Below, piece by piece: positions 36,712 to 45,414 of a stretch of DNA of 64,000 nucleotides. A program made the translations under genes and the position numbers. The notes under the pieces were generated by a model. It saw only the letters and a program-made list of their open reading frames with translations. It was not told where the DNA came from and did no database searches. Source of the DNA: Nannocystis pusilla (lineage in GTDB: Bacteria > Myxococcota_A > Polyangia > Nannocystales > Nannocystaceae); assembly GCF_020073745.1 (NCBI RefSeq), contig NZ_JAIRAU010000001.1, positions 992,001-1,056,000 of the forward strand, written 5' to 3'. Position 1 is the stretch's first letter. Every line of letters starts with the position of its first letter.

Positions 36712-37518
36712 ATGTCCGCACAGACCCTGCCGGCGCGGCGCCGGCACGTGTTCGAGATCGAAGACCAGCCGTGGTTGCCGCAGGCGATCCGCGACGGCGT
36801 GACCGGTTACCTCAACTTCATCGGCAACCTCGACGCGCGGCCGTACCGGAGCTTCTGCGACGCCCTGGCGGCCGGGCTGCGGGCCACCGGCGAGCGCGAG
36901 CTGCTCGACCTGTGTTCGGGCTCGGCCGGGCCGCTGCCGACGCTGATCGGCGAGCTCGACCGGCGCGACGTGGCGGTGCGCGTGCGCCTGTCCGACCTGT
37001 TCCCCAACATCGAGGCGATGACGGCCGCGGCCGCGGCGGTGCCGGGGCGCATCACCCACGAGGCGCGGCCGGTCGACGCGACCGCGGTCCCGGCCGAGCT
37101 CGCCGGCTTTCGCCTGCTGTGCAACGCGTTCCATCACTTCCGGCCCGCCAAGGCGCGGGCGATCCTCGCCGACGCGGTCGCGCAGCGGCGCGGGATCGCC
37201 GTGTTCGAGGGCGTCGGCCGCTACCCGGCCTCGATCGCCGCCTGCGCGGTCACCAGCCTCGGCGTGCTGGCGACCTCGCTGGTCATGCGTCCGCGCCGGC
37301 TGTCGCGCCTGGCGCTGACGTGGCTGGTGCCGGCGATCCCGTTCGTGGCGACATGGGACGGGGTGGTCTCGTGCCTGCGCGTCTACTCGCCCGAGGAGCT
37401 GCGCGAGCTGCTGGCGAGCGTGCCGGGGGCCGACGGGTACACCTGGCGCATCGAGGCCGAGCGGCTCGGTCGCAGCCCGCTCCGCGTGACCTGGCTGGTC
37501 GGGTTCCCGCGGCCGTGA
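36712..37518 (+). CDS. SAM-dependent methyltransferase-like protein
   Basis: 268 residues from ATG 36712, with AGGAGG 5 nt upstream. Motif I is degenerate (LLDLCSGSAGPLPTLI), followed by VRLSDLFPNIEA, HEARPVDATAVPAEL, then LLCNAFHHFRPAKARAIL (an H-H-F motif seen in small class I methyltransferases) and IAVFEGVGRYP. Residues 180-215 are hydrophobic (SLGVLATSLVM, TWLVPAIPF), which might contact membrane or a lipid substrate. The fold is likely class I methyltransferase. It is 58 bp before ohr, and the two may be co-transcribed up to the strong terminator at 38020. Confidence 0.7.
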   Translation: MSAQTLPARRRHVFEIEDQPWLPQAIRDGVTGYLNFIGNLDARPYRSFCDALAAGLRATGERELLDLCSGSAGPLPTLIGELDRRDVAVRVRLSDLFPNIEAMTAAAAAVPGRITHEARPVDATAVPAELAGFRLLCNAFHHFRPAKARAILADAVAQRRGIAVFEGVGRYPASIAACAVTSLGVLATSLVMRPRRLSRLALTWLVPAIPFVATWDGVVSCLRVYSPEELRELLASVPGADGYTWRIEAERLGRSPLRVTWLVGFPRP

Positions 37519-37575
37519 CGGCGCGGTCAGACGGCCGCACCCGCGTGGCAGACTGAGGCGCGAGGAGATCCCCAG

Positions 37576-37992
37576 ATGACGCCGCTCTACACCACCACCG
37601 CGCTCGCCACCGGCGACGGCCGCAACGGCCACGCCCGCACCGACGATGGCACCCTCGACCTCGACCTCCGGATCCCCAAGTCGATGGGCGGCGCCGGCGG
37701 GGCCACCAACCCCGAGCAGCTGTTCGCCGCCGGCTACGCCGCCTGCTTCCACTCGGCGCTCAAGCTGGTCGCCGGCCGCGCCAAGGCCGACGCCTCCGGC
37801 ACCGAGGTGTCCGCGACCGTCAGCATCGGCCGTCGCGACGACGGCGGCTTCGGCCTGGCCGCGGCCCTCGCCGTGCGCATGCCCAACGTCGACCGCGCGA
37901 CCGCCGAGGAGCTGGTCGCCAAGGCCCACCAGGTGTGCCCGTACTCGAACGCGACCCGCGGCAACATCGAGGTCGCGCTCAGCGTGCTCTGA
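37576..37992 (+). CDS. ohr: Organic hydroperoxide resistance protein (Ohr/OsmC family)
   Basis: 138 residues, the normal Ohr length. Ohr reduces organic and lipid hydroperoxides using two reactive cysteines. Here the peroxidatic Cys is in GYAACFHSALKLV (about residue 60) and the resolving Cys in HQVCPYSNATRGN (about residue 124). The catalytic Arg (LRIPKSMGG region) and Glu (TNPEQLFAAG) are also in place. RBS-like GAGGAG precedes the start. No OhrR regulator is adjacent. A bidirectional terminator follows. Confidence 0.93.
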   Translation: MTPLYTTTALATGDGRNGHARTDDGTLDLDLRIPKSMGGAGGATNPEQLFAAGYAACFHSALKLVAGRAKADASGTEVSATVSIGRRDDGGFGLAAALAVRMPNVDRATAEELVAKAHQVCPYSNATRGNIEVALSVL

Positions 37993-38019
37993 CACGATAT
38001 GTCGTAAAGAGAATGTTTG

Positions 38020-38050
38020 AAAGGCCATGTCCGAGAGGACATGGCCTTTT
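38020..38050. terminator. Bidirectional intrinsic terminator after ohr
   Basis: AAAGGCCATGTCC and GGACATGGCCTTT form a perfect 13-bp stem with a GAGA loop, with A-run and T-run on the two sides, so it works on both strands. Its core is the TGTCC-N4-GGACA palindrome seen elsewhere in the window. Confidence 0.9.
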
Positions 38051-38258
38051 AATAGTATGCCCGTGGTGACGCGCCCGATCGACGCAGAGGGGCGCCCGGC
38101 GTGCCGTCGGTGGTCGCGAGCTCGGGGGACGTCCGCTGTCGCGGGGGCGGACGGGGTCGAGGCGTGCGAGAGGTCGACGGCGCGCGCCGTGCGAGCGGCG
38201 GGCCGCGCCGCGGTCGGTCACGGGCGATCGTGCGCGCGGGCGCGGCCTCGCGGCGGGG

Positions 38259-38264
38259 TATCCT
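38259..38264 (+). promoter_or_regulatory. Candidate -10 box TATCCT, giving a leaderless transcript
   Basis: TATCCT ends 7 nt before the ATG of the HAM1-fusion gene, so a start point 6-8 nt downstream of the box would coincide with the ATG. No RBS is present, which is consistent with a leaderless mRNA. No good -35 is visible. Confidence 0.45.
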
Positions 38265-38271
38265 CGCCGCG

Positions 38272-39996
38272 ATGGCGCCCGAGATCGTGCTGCTGACGAC
38301 GAACGGCCGCAAGGCCGAGGAGTGGCGCCGCAACTTCGTGCGCTACGGAATCGCGGTGCGGGCGGTGGCGGCCTCGGCCTCGGCGGCGACGGCCCGGAGG
38401 CTGATCGACGCGGCGGCGCCGGGGGTCCGGGTGCTCGCGGTGTGCCGCGAGGACAGCGACCTGTTCGTGCGCGGCACCGACGTGCGCAGCGAGCGACACG
38501 ACCTCGAGCTGGTCGAGCACGTGACGGCGATCGTCGCCTGGTTCGTCGAGGACGGCGAGCTCCGCGAGGCGCGTTACGAGCACCGGGCGGAGGGCTTCGT
38601 CGACCGCTCGCACGGGGCGAGCGAGGAGGCGGGCGGCTGGTGGGACGCGATCTTCCGCCTGCGCGCGACGGGGCTGACCTACGGCGAGATGCGCGAGCGC
38701 AAGCAGTCGTCGCGCGACATGGCGATCTCGCGGTTCTTGCTCGACCGGGTGTACTACCGCCGGCGCGTCGACCTGGCGACCACGCCGCGCCGGCCGACGC
38801 GGACGATCGATTTCGACGACGACGTGGCGGCGTTCGTGAAGCGCAGCCCGTGGCTTGACCACCCGGAGCTGGCGCGCTTCGGCCTCGACCGCGCGCTGGC
38901 GGCGGTGATCGACCAGGGCGTGTTCTTCCGGGCGGCGCAGAACCGGCGCGAGAAGGTCTACTGGTGGCCGGGCCTCAACGCCGGGATCCCCTACACGCCG
39001 AAGCGCGACGAGGTCCACGAGGCGACCTTCATGATGCACGACTTCGGGCACTTCCTGCTGCCCGACCTGGTGTTCACCGGGACGGTCACCGAGCTCGGTC
39101 GCCGGGTCTATGTCGCGTATCGCATGATCTCCGAGGCGGTGACGCTGGTGCTCGCCGACATGGTGTTCGTCGAGGCGCTGCGGCGCGGCGGGGTCGACTA
39201 CGACTGGACCCGCCGGCACGCGCACCCGCTGCTGCAGGCGACCGGCGTCGACCCGGCCGAGCCGGCCGGGCTGCGCGCGCTGCTGGCGGCCAACGTCGGC
39301 TATTGCGTGCAGGGCGACGATTCGCGCTGGCGGGCGCTGCTGGCCGGCGCGGGGGCGTCGGACGCGGCGCTCGTCGATTATCAACAGAAGTACGCGCCGT
39401 ACTTCGTCGAGGACCTGCGGTGGACGGCGCGCAACTGGGAGACGATGACGAGCCGCGCCGACGAGTTCGCGCGCTGGTGGGCCGACACGGCGCCGCTGCG
39501 GGCGCTGGCCGACCTCGGGCTCGAGACGGTCGACGCGTTCGCCGGCGAGGTGGCGACGGGAGAGGGGACGCTGGTCGACCGGGTGTTCGCGCGGGTGATG
39601 GCGACGCGCATCGAGCCGGCGCTGCGCGGAGCGGTGGCGACGGCGTCGCCGGCGGAGCGGCGCGAGCGGGCGTTCCTCCGCTGGCTGGTCGGGCAGTTCG
39701 GGGTGTTCGCGCGCCACCCCGAGGCGCCGGGGGCGAGGCTGGCCCGCGACCGCCTGACGACGTTCGTGACGGCGCACCGGGGACGCCTCGGCTCGCCGGA
39801 GATCGCCCGGGCGCGGGCGTTCTACGAGCGCTTCGTCGACGGGCTGGCGGAGCAGCACCTGGCCAGCCTCGACGACGCGGCGACGTGGCGCGAGGTGTTC
39901 GCGCTGGTCGAGCCGTTCTACGTGTTCTACGACGGGCCCCGCGAGGCCTACGAGCCGCTGGCGGAGGCGGCGGCGCGGGTGTTCGGCGACGAATGA
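38272..39996 (+). CDS. Degenerate HAM1/RdgB-like domain fused to an unknown His-rich helical domain
   Basis: 574 residues. Residues 1-170 resemble the ITPase/HAM1 fold: [19 protein letters not shown] matches the usual TGNxGKxxE start, REDSDLFV replaces DDSGL, and [20 protein letters not shown] matches GFGYDPIF...TFAEM, but the final ...SHR signature is altered to SSRDMA. Active-site residues are thus only partly kept. Residues 200-574 are helical with ordered His/Glu clusters ([48 protein letters not shown]) that look like a metal site of diiron-oxidase style; I recognise no family. Monocistronic, with a candidate leaderless promoter. The domain combination is unusual. Confidence 0.65.
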   Translation: MAPEIVLLTTNGRKAEEWRRNFVRYGIAVRAVAASASAATARRLIDAAAPGVRVLAVCREDSDLFVRGTDVRSERHDLELVEHVTAIVAWFVEDGELREARYEHRAEGFVDRSHGASEEAGGWWDAIFRLRATGLTYGEMRERKQSSRDMAISRFLLDRVYYRRRVDLATTPRRPTRTIDFDDDVAAFVKRSPWLDHPELARFGLDRALAAVIDQGVFFRAAQNRREKVYWWPGLNAGIPYTPKRDEVHEATFMMHDFGHFLLPDLVFTGTVTELGRRVYVAYRMISEAVTLVLADMVFVEALRRGGVDYDWTRRHAHPLLQATGVDPAEPAGLRALLAANVGYCVQGDDSRWRALLAGAGASDAALVDYQQKYAPYFVEDLRWTARNWETMTSRADEFARWWADTAPLRALADLGLETVDAFAGEVATGEGTLVDRVFARVMATRIEPALRGAVATASPAERRERAFLRWLVGQFGVFARHPEAPGARLARDRLTTFVTAHRGRLGSPEIARARAFYERFVDGLAEQHLASLDDAATWREVFALVEPFYVFYDGPREAYEPLAEAAARVFGDE

Positions 39997-39997
39997 G

Positions 39998-40013
39998 ATG
40001 TCCTCCGGGACAT
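39998..40013. repeat. ATGTCC-TCCG-GGACAT palindrome just after a stop codon
   Basis: A 6-bp perfect stem with a 4-nt loop beginning 2 nt after the TGA of the HAM1 fusion. It might be part of transcript-end formation, but there is no T-tract. Confidence 0.6.
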
Positions 40014-40032
40014 GTCTTGATGTTGGTGTGAT

Positions 40033-40050
40033 GCGGGCGAAAATGCCCGC
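40033..40050. terminator. Small hairpin before the EF-Tu-like gene
   Basis: GCGGGC-GAAAAT-GCCCGC, a 6-bp stem, between the HAM1 fusion and the next promoter. It is a weak terminator candidate. Confidence 0.3.
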
Positions 40051-40072
40051 GCCGGGCGCGCGGCCGAGGGCT

Positions 40073-40078
40073 TATGAT
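40073..40078 (+). promoter_or_regulatory. Candidate -10 box TATGAT
   Basis: TATGAT ends 11 nt before the ATG of the EF-Tu-like gene, which predicts a leader of only about 4 nt. No RBS precedes the ATG. Confidence 0.4.
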
Positions 40079-40089
40079 GGGCGGCCCGC

Positions 40090-41370
40090 ATGTCCGAAGA
40101 TTCCGCCTCGAATCGACCGACCCTCGCGGTCGCGACCATCGGCCATCACCACAGCGGCAAGACGTCGCTGACCTGCGCCATCACCGAGCTGCTCTCGCGC
40201 CGGACGCAAGGAGCGATCAAGGCGGTGAAGCTGCTCGATCTGGAGCGGCGCGGCGGGTTGTGGTCGGTGTGGCACGGCGACGTGCACGACCGCGAGAACG
40301 GGTGGATCGAGACGCGCACGATCGCGGCGAGCGAGGTCCGCTATTCGACCGAGCGCCGCAACTACGTCCACATCGACAGCCCCGGCTGGCGGCCGTGGCT
40401 GAAGAACGCGGCGCGGGCCCAGGCGGTGGTCGACGCGCTGATCGTGGTGGTGTCGGCGCCCGACGGGGTGCAGGCGCAGACGCACGAGCACCTGCTGCTG
40501 GCGCGCGCGCTCGGGCTGTCGCAGCTGGTGGTCTTCTTGAACAAGTGCGATCAGGTGAGCGACGTCGAGTGGCTCGACATGGTCGAGCAGGACGTGCGCG
40601 AGCTGCTGATCCGCTGCGGCTTCGACGGCGACGGGACCCGCATCGTCCGCGGGGCGGCGGCGCCGCGGAGCGCGCCCGAGCGGTGGGAGGGCTGCATCGG
40701 CGACCTGCTCGAGGCGCTCGACGTGGAGCTGCAGATCCCCGAGCACCCGGTGGGCGGCCCGCTGCTCCTCTACATCGATCACGTGTACTCGCGCCGGCCG
40801 GGCACGGAGGGGATCGTGGTCGACGGGCGGGTGCGACGCGGGCACGTGCGCCCCGGCGACACGATCGCGGTGGTCGGCTTCGGCGAGCCGATCGAGCTGC
40901 AGGTGTCGAAGCTCGAGAGCGAGCGGCGCAAGGTCGAGGCGGCGCAGGCCGGCGAGTTCGTCGGGCTGCGGCTGGTGCGATCGGTGCGGCCGCTGCAGCG
41001 CCAGGAGCTGCGCACCGGCCAGGCGCTGGTGCGGCCCGGCAAGCTGCCGGTGCGGCGAGTGACGGCCCACCTCGACCTGCTGGCGCCGGAGACGAACGGA
41101 CGCCGCACGCCGGTGCGCAGCGGTCACATCGGCTTGCTGTTGTTCGGGACGACGGTGGTCGCCGGGACGTTCGAGGTGCTCGGGCAGGAGACGGTCGCGC
41201 CGGGGGCCGGGGCGACGGTGGCGGTCGAGCTGGTGCAGCCGGTGTACCTCGAGGCCGGGATGACGTTCTTGCTGCGCGACGGCAACCAGGGGCCGCTCTT
41301 GCCCGCCGGACAGGCGGCGCGCTGGGCCGGGACGTCGGGGATGGGACGCGTGTTCGAGGTGAAGGCGTAG
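40090..41370 (+). CDS. Divergent EF-Tu-like translational GTPase paralogue
   Basis: 426 residues with the three-domain EF-Tu layout. Domain 1 has G1 as GHHHSGKTS (EF-Tu GHVDHGKTT), G3 as DSPGW (EF-Tu DCPGH) and G4 as NKCD. The catalytic His after DxPG is replaced by Trp and the switch-I RGITI motif is lost (TRTIAASEV), so GTP hydrolysis and ribosome triggering are probably altered. Domains 2-3 are recognisable (VYSRRPGTEGIVVDGRVRRGHVRPGD, FRMP-like regions). Lengths fit. It is not the housekeeping tuf gene. It could be a target decoy, a regulator or a specialised factor. Near-leaderless promoter. Confidence 0.8.
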   Translation: MSEDSASNRPTLAVATIGHHHSGKTSLTCAITELLSRRTQGAIKAVKLLDLERRGGLWSVWHGDVHDRENGWIETRTIAASEVRYSTERRNYVHIDSPGWRPWLKNAARAQAVVDALIVVVSAPDGVQAQTHEHLLLARALGLSQLVVFLNKCDQVSDVEWLDMVEQDVRELLIRCGFDGDGTRIVRGAAAPRSAPERWEGCIGDLLEALDVELQIPEHPVGGPLLLYIDHVYSRRPGTEGIVVDGRVRRGHVRPGDTIAVVGFGEPIELQVSKLESERRKVEAAQAGEFVGLRLVRSVRPLQRQELRTGQALVRPGKLPVRRVTAHLDLLAPETNGRRTPVRSGHIGLLLFGTTVVAGTFEVLGQETVAPGAGATVAVELVQPVYLEAGMTFLLRDGNQGPLLPAGQAARWAGTSGMGRVFEVKA

Positions 41371-41395
41371 CGCCGCGACCCGCCCGTTTTGTTTT

Positions 41396-42514
41396 TTAAA
41401 CGCCTGCGGCAGTGAGTGCCGCGGCGATGTCCTGGTCCTGGGGGCCGAGCACGCGCACCAACCGTCCGGTGGCGTCGAGCACCGCGACCGCGGGGATCTC
41501 CCGCACGCCGAAGGCGCGAAAGACCGCGCCCGAGGTATCGAGCGCGAGCGGGAGCTTCGTCCCGGTGGTCGTCCTGTATTCGTCCAGGTCGCGCTCGGAC
41601 GCCCACAGATTGCTCGAGACCCCCAGCCAGTGAACATCGCCCTTCGCCGCGAGCGCCTCGACCTGCTCACGCACGCGGCGGCAGGCGGTCGCGGTCGCGG
41701 GCCGGCTCTCGGCGAGATACGACTCGCACCACGGCGAGAAGAACACCAGCGCGCTCGGCTTGCCCACGCCGCCCAGGGCCACGGTCTTGCCGCCGGTCGT
41801 GAGCGAGAGATCGCGGACGAGGTCCCCGGGCGCGAGCGGGCGCGCGTCCGGACCCGTCGCGGCGGGGCTCGCGGCGGGGGCCTGGCCGCCGTCGGCGAGC
41901 GCCGCGCGCAGCGCCTCGTCCAGGCGCGCGTCGGCGAGGTGACCGACGTGGGCGATGCGCCCGTCGCGGCCGATCAGCACGTGCTGCGGCGTGACGCGCA
42001 GGTTGAACGCCTCGGCCAGCCTGCCGTCGTCGATGACGACCGGCATGCGCAATCCGAACTCCTGACGAAAGGCGCGTACGGCCGCCTCGTCGTCGGTGAA
42101 GCCGGTGTTGACCGCGATGACCTCGAGCCGGTCCGCCATCTTCGCGTGGATCTCCGCGAAGCCCGGCATCTGCTCGCGACAGGGCACGCACCAGGTCGCC
42201 CAGAACTTGAGGTAGACGGGCTTCTTCCCGATGAGCTGCGCCAGGTCGATCGGCTGGCCGTCGATCGTCGTGAGCGTGATCGCCGGCGCGGGTCGACCGA
42301 TCAGCCCGGCGCTCGCGGCCACCGCCCGCTGCTCGCCGTCGTCGTCCTGGGTCGACTCGGCGACCGCGGGCGCGGGCGCGGGCGCAGGCCGCACCTCGAC
42401 GGCGTCGCCGAGGCCGGGATCCTGGGCCCGGCAGGCGCTCAGGGTGGAGAGCACTGCGAGGCCGAGTGTGCGCATCCGCGCCGCCTGCGTTCGTGAATTC
42501 ATCGGTGCGATCAT
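41396..42514 (-). CDS. TlpA-family lipoprotein with two thioredoxin-like domains
   Basis: 372 residues from ATG 42514 (GGGAG 8 nt upstream). Signal with lipobox LSAC, then an Ala/Pro linker. Domain 1 (about residues 70-200): KFWATWCVPCREQM, the WCxxC redox site, with cis-Pro VTPQHVLIGRDG. Domain 2 (about 225-372): a second TlpA-like fold with VFFSPWCESYL, where only one Cys remains, and EIPAVAVLDATG. The second domain therefore probably binds or senses rather than exchanging disulphides, or works as a one-Cys peroxidase. Located in the cell envelope. Convergent with the EF-Tu-like gene (25-bp gap containing T-runs). Confidence 0.82.
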   Translation of the reverse strand: MIAPMNSRTQAARMRTLGLAVLSTLSACRAQDPGLGDAVEVRPAPAPAPAVAESTQDDDGEQRAVAASAGLIGRPAPAITLTTIDGQPIDLAQLIGKKPVYLKFWATWCVPCREQMPGFAEIHAKMADRLEVIAVNTGFTDDEAAVRAFRQEFGLRMPVVIDDGRLAEAFNLRVTPQHVLIGRDGRIAHVGHLADARLDEALRAALADGGQAPAASPAATGPDARPLAPGDLVRDLSLTTGGKTVALGGVGKPSALVFFSPWCESYLAESRPATATACRRVREQVEALAAKGDVHWLGVSSNLWASERDLDEYRTTTGTKLPLALDTSGAVFRAFGVREIPAVAVLDATGRLVRVLGPQDQDIAAALTAAGV

Positions 42515-42582
42515 CGTCGTTCTCCCTCGTCGGTCAGGACAAGCGGGCGCGCTATTATGGCCCTTCAGACATGTCCTCGCGG

Positions 42583-44682
42583 TCACCAGCTGATCGGCTC
42601 GAAGTCCTTTAAAAAAATGCCGCGCAGGAATTCGCCGTCGCGGAGGCCGCGGACGATGGGATCGCACACGCGGGCGGCGGCGTCGACGAGGTCGAGCGGC
42701 GGGGTGAAGCCGCGCTCGCGCATGGCCGCGGCGATCGGCGCCGGGTTCTCGTTGGAGGCCCAGCCGGTGTCGACGCTGGTCATGTAGATCCGGTCGGCGG
42801 CGTAGTCCTCGGCGGCGGTGCGCGTCATCATGTTGAGGGCGGCCTTGGCCATGTTGGTGTGCGGGTGGTTCGGCGACTTCCAGTCGCGGTCGAAGCGGCC
42901 CTCGGGGGCGCTGACGTTGACGATGAAGGCGGCCCCGGCGGCGCGGGCCATGAGCCGGCGCAGGCGGGCGTTGAGGACGAACGGGGCGACGGCGTTGATC
43001 AGCTGGACCTCGACCATCTCGATGGTGCCGACCTCGTCGAGGCGCAGGCGCCAGCTGTTGCGCTCGCGCAGGTCGAGCGGCTGGCCGAAGCCGTCGTCGC
43101 TGCGCTGGGGGAACAGCGGGTGCTCGGCGGGCAGGATGTCCCCGGGGACATGTGGTTCGGGGAGCAGCGACTGCAGGGCGGGCGGCAGGGCGTCGGGGCG
43201 GGCCTCGTCGGCGAGCAGGGCGGCGTAGAACTCGGGCGGGCGGTGGACGGTCTGGGCGGCGTTGTTGACGAGGATGTCGAGCGCGGGCAGCTCGGCGGCG
43301 AGCCTGGCGGCGAAGGCCTCGACGCGGGGGATCTGGCGCAGGTCGAGGCCGAAGATCTCGAGGCGCTCGCGGAACTCGGCGAAGTCGGGGTGGGCGGCGA
43401 AGCGGCGGGCGGTGTCCCGCGGGAAGCGCGAGGTGACGAGGACGCGCGCGCCCCAGCGCAGCAGCCGCAGGGCGACGTGATGGCCGATCTTGATCCGGCC
43501 GCCGGTGACGAGGGCGACGCGGCCGCGGAGGTCGAGGACGTCGCCGCGACGCGCGTAGCTGCGGGCGGCGCACGCGGGGCACAGGCGGTCGTAGAAGAAG
43601 TGGAGGCCGGTGTAGGGCTGCTTGCACACGTAGCAGGGACGGGCGGTGTGCAGCTCGTGGATCGTCGGGTCGGCGGGCTCCGGCTGCGCGGCGGCGACGC
43701 CCTGCTCGCGCCGGCGGATCGCGGCGTCGTCGATGCGCCGGCGATCGTCGGCCTGCTGGGCCTCGCGGCGCCGGTGGTCGCGCCGCCGCTCGACGCGAGC
43801 GCTGCGCCGCTCGTCGCGCTGGAAGCCGAACAGGGCCCGGCGCAGCTCGGCGAGCCGCGGGTGGTCGGTGCGGACGAGCGATGGCCGCAGGGACAGGTGC
43901 GAGAGGACGCGCAGGGCGACGTCGAGGTCGGCGTCGGTCAGCGGGGCGGGCAGCTCACGCGGACGCTCGACGGGCGGGAGGGCGCGACGCAGGCGGGCGA
44001 GGTCGGCGACGGGCCGGCGCGCGGGCTGGCGATTGGCGTTGTGACACAGCCGCGCGACGAGCCGCTGGCGCTGGTCGGGCGCGAGGTCGCCGAGGTCGAG
44101 GGCGCAGAGGCTGGTGTTGCGGTCGAGGGCGGCGAGGAGGCGCTCGGGGTCGGGCGAGGCCGGGAGGGCGAGGCGACGCCAGCGGACGCGGGCGAGCAAG
44201 ACGGCCCAGGCGTCGGTGGCGGGGAGGTCGAGGCGATGGGTGCGGCCGCCGAGCCGGAGGTCACCGATGGAGGTGTCCTCGAGGGCATGTCCGATGTGAC
44301 AGATGGAGGTCGGGTCGAGGGCGGTGTCGCCGAGGTCGAGGCTGCGCAGCGCGGGGTGGGCGGTGAAACGGGGGAGGAGGAACTGCAGGGCGGGCCCGCC
44401 GAGCGGGTCGCCGCGCAGCGAGAGGTGCTCGAGGCGCGGGTGGCGGGCGAGCAGCTCGGCGAGGGCGCCGGCGGCGTCGGGACCGAGGGCGCAGACGCCG
44501 AGCCACAGGCCGCGCAGGGCCGGGAGGTGGAGGTCGGCGAGGCAGGCCGCGACCGCGAAGCCCTCGAGGTCGAGGTGCGCGCCGGGCAGGACGGCGCCGT
44601 GGACGAGACGCCGCGGCCGCGCGAGCTCGCGGTCGCGGTGGAGGTCGGCGAGGAGGCTCGCGCGGTCGATCGGCGTGGCCAT
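42583..44682 (-). CDS. LRR-zinc finger-short-chain dehydrogenase fusion
   Basis: 699 residues from ATG 44682. Residues 1-260 are leucine-rich repeats of the ribonuclease-inhibitor style (LPALRGLWLGVCALGPDA, HPRLEHLSLRGDPLGG, HPALRSLDLGDTALDP). A basic helical linker (about 300-345) follows, then a four-Cys zinc ribbon-like motif CYVCKQ ... CPAC (about 360-385). The C-terminal 310 residues are a short-chain dehydrogenase with TGGRIKIGHHVAL (TGxxxGxG-like, degenerate), NNAAQT and a late DTGWASNENP. The YxxxK catalytic pair is not obvious, so activity is uncertain. A similar zinc-SDR unit exists in other bacteria; the LRR fusion is the odd part. It is divergent from the radical-SAM gene. Confidence 0.8.
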   Translation of the reverse strand: MATPIDRASLLADLHRDRELARPRRLVHGAVLPGAHLDLEGFAVAACLADLHLPALRGLWLGVCALGPDAAGALAELLARHPRLEHLSLRGDPLGGPALQFLLPRFTAHPALRSLDLGDTALDPTSICHIGHALEDTSIGDLRLGGRTHRLDLPATDAWAVLLARVRWRRLALPASPDPERLLAALDRNTSLCALDLGDLAPDQRQRLVARLCHNANRQPARRPVADLARLRRALPPVERPRELPAPLTDADLDVALRVLSHLSLRPSLVRTDHPRLAELRRALFGFQRDERRSARVERRRDHRRREAQQADDRRRIDDAAIRRREQGVAAAQPEPADPTIHELHTARPCYVCKQPYTGLHFFYDRLCPACAARSYARRGDVLDLRGRVALVTGGRIKIGHHVALRLLRWGARVLVTSRFPRDTARRFAAHPDFAEFRERLEIFGLDLRQIPRVEAFAARLAAELPALDILVNNAAQTVHRPPEFYAALLADEARPDALPPALQSLLPEPHVPGDILPAEHPLFPQRSDDGFGQPLDLRERNSWRLRLDEVGTIEMVEVQLINAVAPFVLNARLRRLMARAAGAAFIVNVSAPEGRFDRDWKSPNHPHTNMAKAALNMMTRTAAEDYAADRIYMTSVDTGWASNENPAPIAAAMRERGFTPPLDLVDAAARVCDPIVRGLRDGEFLRGIFLKDFEPISW
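43136..43151. repeat. ATGTCC-CCGG-GGACAT palindrome inside the LRR-SDR gene
   Basis: A perfect 6-bp stem with a 4-nt loop, read on the minus strand as HVPGDI in a loop of the dehydrogenase domain. A weaker relative (TGTCC-TCGA-GGGCA) lies at 44274-44287 in the same gene. Confidence 0.6.
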
Positions 44683-44698
44683 GAACGAGCGCGCGAGG

Positions 44699-44704
44699 AG
44701 GATA
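44699..44704 (-). promoter_or_regulatory. Candidate -10 box TATCCT for the LRR-SDR gene
   Basis: TATCCT on the minus strand lies 16 nt before the ATG, predicting a very short leader. It shares the sequence TATCCTC with the box at 38259. Confidence 0.4.
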
Positions 44705-44803
44705 CACCAGCGCGGCTGGCCATCGGTGGCGCAAGGTTCGATGCGCGGCGAGGAGCGGCGAGGGCATCGCTGCCGGTGCGCGCTCGGGGAGCGGCGAGCG
44801 TGG

Positions 44804-44809
44804 TACGCT
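44804..44809 (+). promoter_or_regulatory. Candidate -10 box TACGCT for the radical-SAM gene
   Basis: TACGCT ends 11 nt before the ATG of the radical-SAM gene; there is no RBS. The divergent spacing makes 44683-44820 a shared control region. Confidence 0.35.
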
Positions 44810-44820
44810 GCGGCGCGACG

Positions 44821-45414
44821 ATGACTGCCGCGGCGACGATCGAGGTGGCGATGATCGTGCCGCGGACCGAGGCGGAGGGGCCGGGGGTGCGCTACGCGGT
44901 GTGGGTGCAGGGCTGCCCGCTGCGCTGCCCGGGCTGCTGCAACCCGGAGATGCTGGCGTTCGGGGGCGAGGACGCGGTGCGGCGGCGGGCGGCCGACCTG
45001 GTCGAAGAGGCATGTGATTCGGGGAGCGAGGGGGTCTCGCTGCTCGGCGGGGAGCCGTTCGCGCAGGCGGAGGCGCTGGCGCCGCTGGCGGAGGGAGTAC
45101 GGGCGCGCGGGCTGTCGGTGATGATCTATTCGGGGTACACGCTGGCCGAGTTGCACGCGCAAGGACCGGCGGCGGCGCGGCTGCTGGCGGCGACCGACCT
45201 GCTGGTCGACGGGCGCTTCGAGGCGAATTTGCGCTCGCAGAAGCGGCGCTTCATCGGCTCCGACAACCAGGTGCTGCACTTCTTGACGGACCGCTACCGG
45301 CCCGACGATCCGAAGCTCGCCGGCGGCAACACGGTGGAGCTGCGGATCCGCGGCGGCGAGATCACGCTCAACGGCTGGCCGCTGCTCGGGCCGCGCACGC
45401 GGGTGGCCCGATGA
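44821..45414 (+). CDS. Radical-SAM activase-like protein (NrdG/4Fe-4S single-cluster type)
   Basis: 197 residues. The N terminus has GVRYAVWVQGCPLRCPGCCNPE: the CxxxCxxC cluster-binding motif with the typical preceding G-C. A GGEPF motif (LLGGEPFAQ) and SGYTLAEL, DLLVDGRFE follow, matching the NrdG/activase subfamily that generates glycyl radicals or activates partner enzymes. No ribonucleotide reductase or glycyl-radical enzyme gene is adjacent. Its stop overlaps the next gene's ATG (ATGA), so the partner is likely the unknown 369-residue protein. Start at 44821 fits a near-leaderless promoter. Confidence 0.85.
   Translation: MTAAATIEVAMIVPRTEAEGPGVRYAVWVQGCPLRCPGCCNPEMLAFGGEDAVRRRAADLVEEACDSGSEGVSLLGGEPFAQAEALAPLAEGVRARGLSVMIYSGYTLAELHAQGPAAARLLAATDLLVDGRFEANLRSQKRRFIGSDNQVLHFLTDRYRPDDPKLAGGNTVELRIRGGEITLNGWPLLGPRTRVAR

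Noticed and set aside
42859..45414. Plus-strand 851-codon frame
   Set aside because: Only the last 197 codons (44821 onward) form a real domain; the rest is the antisense of the LRR-SDR gene.
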